Source: Flavobacteriales bacterium (lineage in GTDB: Bacteria; Bacteroidota; Bacteroidia; Flavobacteriales_E; Vicingaceae). Taken from it: 64,000 bases of DNA. The position numbers and the translations under genes were made by a program. The notes beneath the pieces were generated by a model. The model made no database searches and was not told the origin of the DNA. It worked only from the letters and a program-made list of their open reading frames with translations. Of this stretch, positions 17,312 to 25,416 are shown piece after piece; the stretch's first letter is position 1, and each line of letters opens with the position of its first letter. The stretch is taken from assembly GCA_905339165.1 (NCBI GenBank), contig CAJPFH010000005.1, positions 1-64,000 on the forward strand. The letters are read 5' to 3'.

Positions 17312-18148
17312 TTATTTATATTCTTGAATATACGAGTCAAAAAGCTTTAATAACTCTTTTGTTTTATTACCTATTTTTCCTTTTGAAAATAGCTGGTTGT
17401 TTATATTTGTAACGGGTAATACTTTTTTGGTAGTACCGGTTAAAAATACTTCTTCTGCTTCTAAGAGCTCCTTTTTGCTAATTTCTCGTTCTTCTACGGT
17501 AAATTTATTTTGGGCAAGTTCCAACACTACTTTGCGAGTAACTCCATGCAGTATATTTTTTTGGGGAGTAACAAGTGTATTTCCGTTAATAATAAAAATG
17601 TTGTTTCGAGAGGTTTCTAATACCTTCCCTCTGTAACAGTAAAGTACATCATACACATCATTCATTTTCTTTTCTTTTCGCAGTTTTATTACATGTGCGT
17701 AGTTATTGGTTTTAATGTGTGGCTGGTAACGTATAAAATTTTCGGTAATTATTTTCACCCCTTTTTGGTATTGTTCATTAACCAAAGGTTGAAACATTTC
17801 TGAACTTATAATTAAATTAGATTTATCCGGTGTAATGCCATCTTTTGTGTATCCTCCGGTAAGGAGTAATCTTATACCTATATTGGGTAAATTCGTTAAC
17901 CGGTTTAGTTGATGTAAAATTTCTACTAATTCTGTTTTTAAAACGGGGTTATGTATATGCATTTCTGATGCGGAGAAGAGAAATCGCTCGGCATAATTTT
18001 CCACCCGGAAAAGAGTTTTATTATACGAACGCAGATAATCGAAAACAGCGTATGCACGGTACAAACCTAAATCATTTACTTTTAATAAAGGAGAGTTTCC
18101 TCTGTAAAATTTACCGTTTAAATAGGAATGTAAAACCAACTGCGACAT
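17312..18148 (-). CDS. Aminotransferase class IV (branched-chain / D-amino acid / ADC lyase fold)
   Basis: 278 residues, fold-type IV PLP enzyme. The PLP lysine is probably the one in PHIKTNNYAHVIK, and the class signature is VLETSRNNIFIINGNTLVTP followed by ILHGVTRKVV. Substrate assignment among branched-chain aminotransferase, D-amino acid aminotransferase and aminodeoxychorismate lyase is uncertain. A second member, IlvE, is encoded 3 kb away, so this one is less likely to be the main branched-chain enzyme. Confidence 0.85.
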   Translation of the reverse strand: MSQLVLHSYLNGKFYRGNSPLLKVNDLGLYRAYAVFDYLRSYNKTLFRVENYAERFLFSASEMHIHNPVLKTELVEILHQLNRLTNLPNIGIRLLLTGGYTKDGITPDKSNLIISSEMFQPLVNEQYQKGVKIITENFIRYQPHIKTNNYAHVIKLRKEKKMNDVYDVLYCYRGKVLETSRNNIFIINGNTLVTPQKNILHGVTRKVVLELAQNKFTVEEREISKKELLEAEEVFLTGTTKKVLPVTNINNQLFSKGKIGNKTKELLKLFDSYIQEYK

Positions 18149-18159
18149 GTTATAAATTT

Positions 18160-19572
18160 TTAGTGTGATTCCACCCTATCATCGTAATTTATGCCTTGTT
18201 GCTTAAGAATTGAGCGTACTTTCCAACCATAAAATGCCAAATAAATAAAACAGACAACAGGAATAATATATGATAGATGAATACTCGTATTATCGGCTAC
18301 AATTCCTTGCAGAGGTGGAAGTATGGCTCCTCCAAGTATCATCATAATAAGCAGAGATGAGGCTTGGTTGGTGTATTTCCCTAGTCCTGCTAATGATAAA
18401 GAAAATATACAAGGCCACATTACCGAACAAAATAAACCCCCGCTAATAAAAGCATAGAGGGCTATTTTTCCTGAACTGAATAAGCCTGTTAGCATTAAAA
18501 GGGTGGCAATGCTTCCAAACAACATCATGGTTTTAGCAGGTTTTTGAGCACTTAGGTAAAATCCTGCAATAAGAATTAGAACAAACGGAAAGTAGAAAAG
18601 CAAATCGGTAAGAGGGCTGCCCTTAATATAGTTTACTAAAAGAATAACAGAATATGCCATCAAGGGCATTATGGTTGTTAATATCATTTTAGTTTGCTTA
18701 GAAAGAGAAAAAGCAGAAATCGCTCCGGCCCATCGGCCAATCATTAAACTGCCCCAGTAAAGCGAAATAAAATGTACCGTTTGAGTATGTGGTAAACCTA
18801 ATATTTTCGCATTTTCCATTAGAGCTGGTAAATTGCTTTGGATACTTACTTCTACTCCCACGTAAATAAATATAGCTAACATTCCCAGCAGTAATTGCGG
18901 ATATTTTAGTGCTCCCATGTTTTTCTCCAATACTTCGTTACTGGTAACAGCCGGTAATTTTAAAATGCCAAGCAATAGAGCAAAAAGAATAAACGCAAAA
19001 CTTAATATGGCATATGGAAGTTTTACGCCTTCAACCCCCATAGATACAGGATTTTCGCCACTTATATTTCCAAAAATTGTAAAACTTACCAACAACGGAC
19101 CAATGGTGGTGCCAAAAGAGTTAATTCCTCCGGCAAGGTTAATGCGGTGAGAACCTGTTTCAGGACTTCCCAAAGCAATAATATACGGATTTGCCACAAT
19201 TTGCTGAAGAGCAAAACCTAGCCCTACAACAAATAACGAAGTAAGCATTAAAATAAATGAGTGCATATTGGCTGCCGGAATAAATCCCATGGCTCCAATA
19301 GCCGAAATTAATAGGCCTGTAATGAGGCCTTTTTTATAGCCAATTTTATTCAGGGGGTCACCCAAACTGTAAGATACGAGAAAGTAGAAAAGGGAACCGA
19401 TAAAATAAGCTGCGTAAAATGCCAAATCAACTAATTGCGATTGAAATTGTGTAAGGGTAAAACTTTTTTTGAATAAACCAATTAAAACAGTGTTTGATGC
19501 AGCTACAAATCCCCAAAAGAAGAAAACGGAAATTAATGTAATAAGAGCGGTGTAGTTTGTTTTTGATTGCAT
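18160..19572 (-). CDS. Sugar MFS transporter (FucP family)
   Basis: About 470 residues with twelve expected membrane helices. The N-terminal sequence YTALITLISVFFFWGFVAASN and the block ALQQIVANPYIIALGSPETGSHRINLAGGI (quoted in parts: QQIVANPYI, INLAGGINSFGTTIGP) are typical of the fucose/glucose-galactose permease family. The start at 19572 (MQSKTNYTAL) is preferred; the upstream ATG at 19608 adds 12 residues unlike the family. It lies 11 bases after the aminotransferase stop in map order, so the two may be one transcript with this gene first. Confidence 0.88.
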   Translation of the reverse strand: MQSKTNYTALITLISVFFFWGFVAASNTVLIGLFKKSFTLTQFQSQLVDLAFYAAYFIGSLFYFLVSYSLGDPLNKIGYKKGLITGLLISAIGAMGFIPAANMHSFILMLTSLFVVGLGFALQQIVANPYIIALGSPETGSHRINLAGGINSFGTTIGPLLVSFTIFGNISGENPVSMGVEGVKLPYAILSFAFILFALLLGILKLPAVTSNEVLEKNMGALKYPQLLLGMLAIFIYVGVEVSIQSNLPALMENAKILGLPHTQTVHFISLYWGSLMIGRWAGAISAFSLSKQTKMILTTIMPLMAYSVILLVNYIKGSPLTDLLFYFPFVLILIAGFYLSAQKPAKTMMLFGSIATLLMLTGLFSSGKIALYAFISGGLFCSVMWPCIFSLSLAGLGKYTNQASSLLIMMILGGAILPPLQGIVADNTSIHLSYIIPVVCFIYLAFYGWKVRSILKQQGINYDDRVESH

Positions 19573-19662
19573 ATTTTTTTTAACGAATGTAAAAAATAGG
19601 CAAATCAAATTGCATTTTATAAAAAGAACTTATTAACCTTTTGATTTAAATAACTTTTACCA

Positions 19663-20982
19663 TTAAATCTTTTCTCGGTAGAGAAACTTTTTTTGAAGTG
19701 TTTCTTGCGGGCGGTAGGTGTAGTACACATAGCCTCCTTTTATCTTTATTTTTTCCACATATTTAAAGTGTAATTTTTTTGTATGTGTAATTCTTCCGGT
19801 ATAAAGGTTAATTTGTTTTAAATAGTAATATCCATTTTTTTGATAAAGAGCATAGATATCACTGGTTTCATCATCTTTCAGCACTTGTTTTTTCCATTCT
19901 TTCCACTGTTGTGGTTGGTGGTAATTGATGGGTGTTTTTTGAACCAATACGGTATCGTTTATGTATTTGAAAATATGGTGTTCGTAATGGTCGAAAATAT
20001 GAATGGTGTCGTTTATTATAAAAAGAGGAGCATAGATTGGGTTGTACATAAAATCATTGGCAAAACCTGTCATAATAGCGGCAACATCGTATTTGCTCAT
20101 TCCCTTTATACGTTGTGCCATGTTTAATGCATAGGCTTTTTCGGCATTGTTTAATTTGTAATATTCAAAGTGGTATTGCCAGTCTTGGTCTTTGTCTTTT
20201 ATGCTTTTAATTTCTTTTAAAAAGGAATGGTGTGTATCGAAAGCATAATATTTAAAATGAGGAAAAATTTTATTGAAATCGCTAAATAAAATATGTTCAT
20301 TCAGTGTATCAATGCAGGGTTTTATTAAGTCGATAAAATCATTAACCGGAAGTTCTTTTAAATAAAAATCATTACCTGAAAAATCAATTTTATATACATT
20401 GTTTTTACATAACACATTTATATTCCCAAGGTAATCGCGGTAAAGCTCTTGTGCTTCACCAGGTATAAAATGACGAGAAATGATGCTTTCATTTTCATCT
20501 ACTAAAAGGATTTCGCTTTCTTTATTTAACCTTTTTTCATAGGCAAGAAATATAAATTTGTTTTCATAAAAATCATAATCGTAAATACTAATCTTAGTGC
20601 TACTGAAAATAGTATCGGGAGTGTAGGTGTCTGAAACTGTAACTTCCGGAAGAGTATACTCTTTTTCTTCTAAATAAATGGGAATAAAAAGAGTGTCGTT
20701 TTCTGTTTTTTCTAAGTCTATACCGGTAAATTTTTTATTGTAAGCAAGATGAGAAAATGAAAGGGTATAATTTGTTTTTTTCCAAACACTAAAACAAAAT
20801 TGCCCTTGTTGGTTTGAGGTAGTGGCAATATTTCGTCCCTGCAAAGAGATATGCACACCCTCTATAGGCTTGTTGTTTTTAAGCGAGTAAACACTGCCAC
20901 AAACAAATACTTTGTTTTGTGCCTTTATTGAAATGAAGCAAGAAAATAAAAGCAGAAAAGAAAGTAGAAAAAAGCGTTTCAT
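19663..20982 (-). CDS. Exported protein: CarboxypepD_reg-like domain plus probable beta-propeller, no barrel
   Basis: About 439 residues from the ATG at 20982 (MKRFFLLSFLLLFSC), which gives a proper signal peptide; the ORF start at 21015 does not. Residues about 20-110 form a carboxypeptidase-regulatory-like domain (CGSVYSLKNNKPIEGVHISLQG), ending in TLPEVTVSD, the phrase that normally leads into a TonB plug. Instead of plug and barrel the chain continues with repeated short strands that look like beta-propeller blades (FIFLAYEKRL, NINVLCKNNVYKID). Function unknown. Confidence 0.75.
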   Translation of the reverse strand: MKRFFLLSFLLLFSCFISIKAQNKVFVCGSVYSLKNNKPIEGVHISLQGRNIATTSNQQGQFCFSVWKKTNYTLSFSHLAYNKKFTGIDLEKTENDTLFIPIYLEEKEYTLPEVTVSDTYTPDTIFSSTKISIYDYDFYENKFIFLAYEKRLNKESEILLVDENESIISRHFIPGEAQELYRDYLGNINVLCKNNVYKIDFSGNDFYLKELPVNDFIDLIKPCIDTLNEHILFSDFNKIFPHFKYYAFDTHHSFLKEIKSIKDKDQDWQYHFEYYKLNNAEKAYALNMAQRIKGMSKYDVAAIMTGFANDFMYNPIYAPLFIINDTIHIFDHYEHHIFKYINDTVLVQKTPINYHQPQQWKEWKKQVLKDDETSDIYALYQKNGYYYLKQINLYTGRITHTKKLHFKYVEKIKIKGGYVYYTYRPQETLQKKFLYREKI

Positions 20983-21043
20983 AAAACAATGATGAAAATA
21001 CATGGATAATTCCACATTGTTTGCAGTTTTAAATGTAAAAGAA

Positions 21044-22117
21044 TTACACTATTTTCATTATCCAATTAAAAATATCCGGTTCAGTTCCGCGTTTAATACG
21101 GTCTAGATATTGGCCTAATTTGTTAGAGAGTTCTCTGTTTTCTATGGGAGGTAATTCGTAATCGATTCCGTTAAAATGTATTTTTTTAATTTGAGCAATA
21201 GTAGCCGCTGTTCCTGAGCCAAAAGCATCTTTTAGAGTGCCGTTTTGTATAGCCTCTATTACTTCCTGCACACTCACTCTTTTCTCTTCAATGGGAATTC
21301 CCCAATGATTAGCAATGTGAATAATACTATCGCGTGTTACACCGGGAAGGGTTGTTTTTCTTTCCAAAGAAGGGGTAATGAGTTTATTGTTGATGTGAAA
21401 AAAAACATTCATCGTTCCGGATTCTTCAATGTATTTATGCTCAATAGCATCTGTCCAAACCAATTGGTGATATCCTTTTAATTGACCTTGTTTGGCCGGA
21501 TAAAGAGCCGCTCCATAGTTTCCGGCTGCTTTGGCAAAGCCTACGCCTCCATCGGCTGCCCTAGAATATTCGGTTTCTATTTTTACATTTACGGGTTCTC
21601 CGTAGTAGGAACCCACAGGAGAGGTAATAATCATAAATGTGTATTCTTCAGCAGGCCTCACTCCTAAAACGGGTTCTGAAGCAAATATAAAAGGGCGAAT
21701 GTATAGCGAAGCTCCTTCTTGTGTAGGCACCCAGTTTTTATCTATTTGTAAAAGCCGGGTAAGAGCTTCCATAAAAAGATCTTCAGGAATTTCCGGAATA
21801 CACATTCTTTTGGCCGAAATATTTATCCGCTTAGCATTTTCGTATGGCCTAAAAACCAATACTTCCCCTTGCTTGTTTTTATAGGCTTTCATTCCTTCAA
21901 AAATAGCTTGCCCATAGTGTAAGGCCGCACAGGCAGGGCTTATCGAAATATTTCCATAGGGCACAATTTGCAGTTCCTCCCATTGCCCGTTGGCATAATG
22001 GGCCATAAACATGTGGTCTGAAAAATGTTTCCCAAACTTGATATTATTAAAATCTACTGAATCTATCTTAGATGTAGTGGTTTTTTCTATGCTAATTTTC
22101 GCAGTTTCTCCAATCAT
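21044..22117 (-). CDS. ilvE: Branched-chain-amino-acid aminotransferase
   Basis: 357 residues, type-II BCAT (eukaryote-like length). It shows PACAALHYGQAIFEGMKAYK, RPFIFASEPVLGVRP, the PLP lysine in GFAKAAGNYGAALYPAKQ and EESGTMNVFF followed by TLPGVTRDSII. It transfers the amino group between Leu/Ile/Val and 2-oxoglutarate. It stands alone, with about 120 bases to purC upstream; no ilv genes are nearby. Confidence 0.93.
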   Translation of the reverse strand: MIGETAKISIEKTTTSKIDSVDFNNIKFGKHFSDHMFMAHYANGQWEELQIVPYGNISISPACAALHYGQAIFEGMKAYKNKQGEVLVFRPYENAKRINISAKRMCIPEIPEDLFMEALTRLLQIDKNWVPTQEGASLYIRPFIFASEPVLGVRPAEEYTFMIITSPVGSYYGEPVNVKIETEYSRAADGGVGFAKAAGNYGAALYPAKQGQLKGYHQLVWTDAIEHKYIEESGTMNVFFHINNKLITPSLERKTTLPGVTRDSIIHIANHWGIPIEEKRVSVQEVIEAIQNGTLKDAFGSGTAATIAQIKKIHFNGIDYELPPIENRELSNKLGQYLDRIKRGTEPDIFNWIMKIV

Positions 22118-22235
22118 TGTCGATTAATTTCCTTTAAAATTAGGAATAATGAAACTTATATGCAAAAAAATATAGATGTAATCTCATTTTTTGCAGATTA
22201 ACAGAGTTTTATAAGTGTTGCAGGGTTGAGAATAA

Positions 22236-23183
22236 TTACAACGATGATAAAGCTTTTAAGATATTATTTTCTATTCTGTTGTAAATAGTAGAAATATCTG
22301 CTCTCTGAAAATTTTCACCTATAATTTTTTCATACAATTCTATATACCTTTCCGAGATATTGGAAATAATTTCATCTGTCATTTCGGGAATTTCTTGTCC
22401 CTCTTTCCCCTGAAAGTTATTTGCAATAAGCCATTCGCGAACAAATTCTTTAGAGAGTTGCTTCTGTTTCTCTCCATTCTTCTGGCGTTCTTCGTAACCT
22501 TCTTTATAGAAGTATCGACTAGAATCGGGGGTATGAATTTCATCTATTAAATAGATTTTACCATCATCGGTTTTTCCAAATTCGTATTTTGTATCCACTA
22601 AAATTAATCCGCGTTCGGAAGCCATTTCGGTACCTTTTTTAAAAAGGGCGTAGGTGTATTTTTCTAATTGCTCGTAATCCTGAGAAGTAACAATGCCCTG
22701 TTCCAAAATTTTTTCTTTAGAAATATCTTCATCGTGCCCTACCGATTCTTTAGTGGTGGGGGTAATGATGGGAGCAGGGAAGGGGTCATTCTCTTTTAAG
22801 CCATCAGGAAGAGTTATACCGCACAAGGTGCGTTTTCCTTGTGTGTATTCTCTGTATGCATGGCCGGCTAGGTATCCTCTAATAACCATTTCAACTTTAA
22901 AGGGCGTACACATTTTTCCAATGGTAACATTGGGGTCTGGAACTGCAACCACCCAATTAGGAACAATGTGTGAGGTGGCCTGTAAAAACTTGGCTGCAAT
23001 TTGATTAAGTACTTGCCCTTTGTAAGGTATGGGTTTGGGCAATACTACATCAAACGCTGAAATACGGTCGCTAACCACCATCACTAAATAGGCGTTATTA
23101 ATGGTGTAAACATCTCGTACTTTGCCTCTGTAAAAAGCGGTTTGTTGGGGTAGTTGAAAATGAGTTTGTGAAATGGCGTTCAT
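22236..23183 (-). CDS. purC: Phosphoribosylaminoimidazole-succinocarboxamide synthase (SAICAR synthetase)
   Basis: 315 residues, long form. Motifs include [52 protein letters not shown] and [13 protein letters not shown]. It condenses CAIR with aspartate in purine synthesis. It begins 12 bases after the phoH stop on the same strand, so phoH-purC is probably one operon. Confidence 0.95.
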   Translation of the reverse strand: MNAISQTHFQLPQQTAFYRGKVRDVYTINNAYLVMVVSDRISAFDVVLPKPIPYKGQVLNQIAAKFLQATSHIVPNWVVAVPDPNVTIGKMCTPFKVEMVIRGYLAGHAYREYTQGKRTLCGITLPDGLKENDPFPAPIITPTTKESVGHDEDISKEKILEQGIVTSQDYEQLEKYTYALFKKGTEMASERGLILVDTKYEFGKTDDGKIYLIDEIHTPDSSRYFYKEGYEERQKNGEKQKQLSKEFVREWLIANNFQGKEGQEIPEMTDEIISNISERYIELYEKIIGENFQRADISTIYNRIENNILKALSSL

Positions 23184-23195
23184 AGAATGAGGATT

Positions 23196-24146
23196 TTACT
23201 TTTTATTGTTTTTTTGGTAGGCAAGAATAATATCTTTTACTAAATGGTGACGGATTACGTCTTTTTCATCGAAATAAATAAAATCGATACCGGCAATATT
23301 TTTTAAAATTTTAATTGAGTGAATTAGTCCTGATGGAGAGTGTTTGGGTAAATCCACTTGGGTAATATCGCCCGTAATTAGAAACTTTGCCGATTGTCCC
23401 ATACGGGTTAAAAACATTTTAAATTGTGATTCGGTGGCATTTTGGGCTTCATCTAAAATGACAAACGCTTGGTCTAAAGTTCTGCCTCGCATAAAAGCCA
23501 AGGGGGCAATTTGAATAAATCCGTTAGCAATTAAATCGTTTAGTTTGTCGGCCGGAAGCATATCACGGAGTGCATCATAAAGAGGCTGAAGGTAGGGATC
23601 TAACTTATCTTTCACATCACCAGGAAGAAAGCCTAAGTTCTCTCCCGCTTCTACGGCCGGCCGGGTAAGAATAATTCGCTTTACCTGTTTTTCTTTAAAT
23701 GCTTTTACAGCCATAGCAACCGCAGTATAGGTTTTACCGGTTCCGGCAGGGCCAATGGCAAAGACCATGTCGTTGTTTTTAATACTCTGAACAAGTTTAC
23801 GTTGGTTGGCTGTGCGGGCTTTTACAATAATTCCCGAATTGCCGTACAAAATAACTTCATGATCGTAACTAAGGTTTTCTGTACCGGTTTGGTTTGATTC
23901 TTCAAGAACCTGCCAAATATTATTTTCGTTTAGTTGTTTGTATTTAAGCAGGTGTTGTATGAGTAATTGGAGTTTTAGTTCAAAAGCTGTAATGGTTTTG
24001 GAATGGCCAATTACTTTTAGTTCGTCTCCACGTGCAATCATTTTAAGAGAAGGGAAATGTTTTTTAATTTGTTCTAGTTTTTTATCATTTATTCCGTACA
24101 AATCGATTGGATCCACCTCGTTTATCACAAATATTTTTTCGCTCAA
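23196..24146 (-). CDS. phoH: PhoH family ATPase / ribonuclease
   Basis: About 316 residues. Walker A GPAGTGKTYTAV and Walker B FVILDEAQNATESQ are clear, with RPAVEAGENLGFLPGD between them, and an N-terminal KH-like part (RGDELKVIGHSKT). PhoH proteins are ATP-binding and probably act in RNA metabolism. I chose a TTG start at 24146 because the product then begins SEKIFVINEVDP like related proteins. A GTG at 24176 would add ten residues and cannot be excluded. Confidence 0.88.
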   Translation of the reverse strand: MSEKIFVINEVDPIDLYGINDKKLEQIKKHFPSLKMIARGDELKVIGHSKTITAFELKLQLLIQHLLKYKQLNENNIWQVLEESNQTGTENLSYDHEVILYGNSGIIVKARTANQRKLVQSIKNNDMVFAIGPAGTGKTYTAVAMAVKAFKEKQVKRIILTRPAVEAGENLGFLPGDVKDKLDPYLQPLYDALRDMLPADKLNDLIANGFIQIAPLAFMRGRTLDQAFVILDEAQNATESQFKMFLTRMGQSAKFLITGDITQVDLPKHSPSGLIHSIKILKNIAGIDFIYFDEKDVIRHHLVKDIILAYQKNNKK

Positions 24147-24187
24147 TTTTGCTTTTTTTATTATCGTTAGAGCCACGAAATTATTGC

Positions 24188-24195
24188 TATTTTTG
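24188..24195 (+). promoter_or_regulatory. -7 element before the SAM-hydroxide adenosyltransferase gene
   Basis: TATTTTTG matches TAnnTTTG and leaves a leader of about 35 bases before the ATG at 24235. The expected -33 position has only GTTAG. Confidence 0.45.
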
Positions 24196-24234
24196 CGTGA
24201 ATTAATCGTATGTTAATAATTATTAATTAATAAG

Positions 24235-25002
24235 ATGTCTGTTATTACCCTTACTTCCGATTTAGGCACAAAAGATTACTATGTGGGAGTTCTAAAAGGT
24301 GCTATACTGAAGCATTGCAGACACGCAAATATTATAGATATTACACACGAAGTGCCTCCGTTTGATGTTATTAAAACCGCTATTATTGTTCAAAATTTTT
24401 ATACTTTTTATTCCGAAGGTACTATTCATGTAATAGCGGTTGGTTCGGGCAATAAAAACGAAAGTCGTTTACTTGCAGCACAGTATAATGGGCACTATTT
24501 TCTGGTTCCGGATAATGGCTTGTTGTCCTTGTTTTTAAATGAGCCACCACAACAAGTGGTAGAGCTTCATTCTTCTTTTTCCGAAACCAGAAAAATTAAA
24601 ATTTCATTGGGAACGGCCGCAGGATTGTTGGCTTCAGGAAAGAAGTTGAACGATATTGGCATGGAGGTACAAAGTATAGTAGAAAAGTCATATTTTAAGG
24701 CTGTTAATCAAGATGATTTTATAAGTGGAAATGTATTTTATATAGATTATTTTGGGAATGTAATCACAAATATTACAAAGGAATTATTCGATTTACATGG
24801 TAAAGGCCGCAACTTTATAATAAACCTCAGGCAAGATAGTATAGAATCTATCATGAATGTAAATTATTACGAAATGCCGGAAGGCGAGAAATTAGCCATG
24901 TTTACCAATAAAGGATTTTTGAAAATAGCGATCAATAAAGGAAATGCATCTCGTTTATTGGGCTTACCGCTAGGAACTGCTGTAAGAATTGATTTTATAT
25001 GA
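24235..25002 (+). CDS. S-adenosyl-L-methionine hydroxide adenosyltransferase (DUF62)
   Basis: 255 residues. Family motifs are TLTSDLGTKDYYVG at the N-terminus, DITHEVPPFDV, VPDNGLLS and YIDYFGNVITNI. The fluorinase/chlorinase relatives use halide; this branch hydrolyses SAM with hydroxide to adenosine and methionine. The next gene overlaps its stop by four bases, so the two are translationally coupled. Confidence 0.88.
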   Translation: MSVITLTSDLGTKDYYVGVLKGAILKHCRHANIIDITHEVPPFDVIKTAIIVQNFYTFYSEGTIHVIAVGSGNKNESRLLAAQYNGHYFLVPDNGLLSLFLNEPPQQVVELHSSFSETRKIKISLGTAAGLLASGKKLNDIGMEVQSIVEKSYFKAVNQDDFISGNVFYIDYFGNVITNITKELFDLHGKGRNFIINLRQDSIESIMNVNYYEMPEGEKLAMFTNKGFLKIAINKGNASRLLGLPLGTAVRIDFI

Positions 25003-25292
25003 TAACACGTTTAGTAAAGATGACTTTTTTGCCCGAAAAGGTTGAAACTTTTTTGCGGGTTTTTAACGATAGCAAAGGTAAAATAAGAGCCTTTGAAGGA
25101 GTAAAGCATTTAGAGTTATTACGAGATAAAAATAATACTCATATTCTTTTTACCTATAGTATATGGGAAAATGAAATTTGTTTGGAAAACTATAGAAATT
25201 CCGATTTATTCAAAACCACTTGGTTAAAAACAAAGATATTATTTAGTGCTCCACCTGAAGTGTGGACATTACATTCCGAGTATAAGATTTAG
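24999..25292 (+). CDS. Antibiotic biosynthesis monooxygenase (ABM)-fold small protein
   Basis: 97 residues, one ferredoxin-like ABM domain: TRLVKMTFLPEKVETFLRVF at the start, FEGVKHLELLRD, and TYSIWENEICLENYRNSDLF. Such proteins act as small monooxygenases or heme-binding proteins, but many are uncharacterised. It overlaps the SAM-hydroxide adenosyltransferase by ATGA. Confidence 0.75.
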   Translation: MITRLVKMTFLPEKVETFLRVFNDSKGKIRAFEGVKHLELLRDKNNTHILFTYSIWENEICLENYRNSDLFKTTWLKTKILFSAPPEVWTLHSEYKI

Positions 25293-25416
25293 TTGTGCTT
25301 TTTTCTATAATTTTTAACGGGAAACTACCGAATTGGAATAGTGAAAGCCAGCAAGTAGAGTAAATAAATAGGGCGTTCAAAAATAAAATGTATAGAATAT
25401 CTAAATCTATTAAAGT

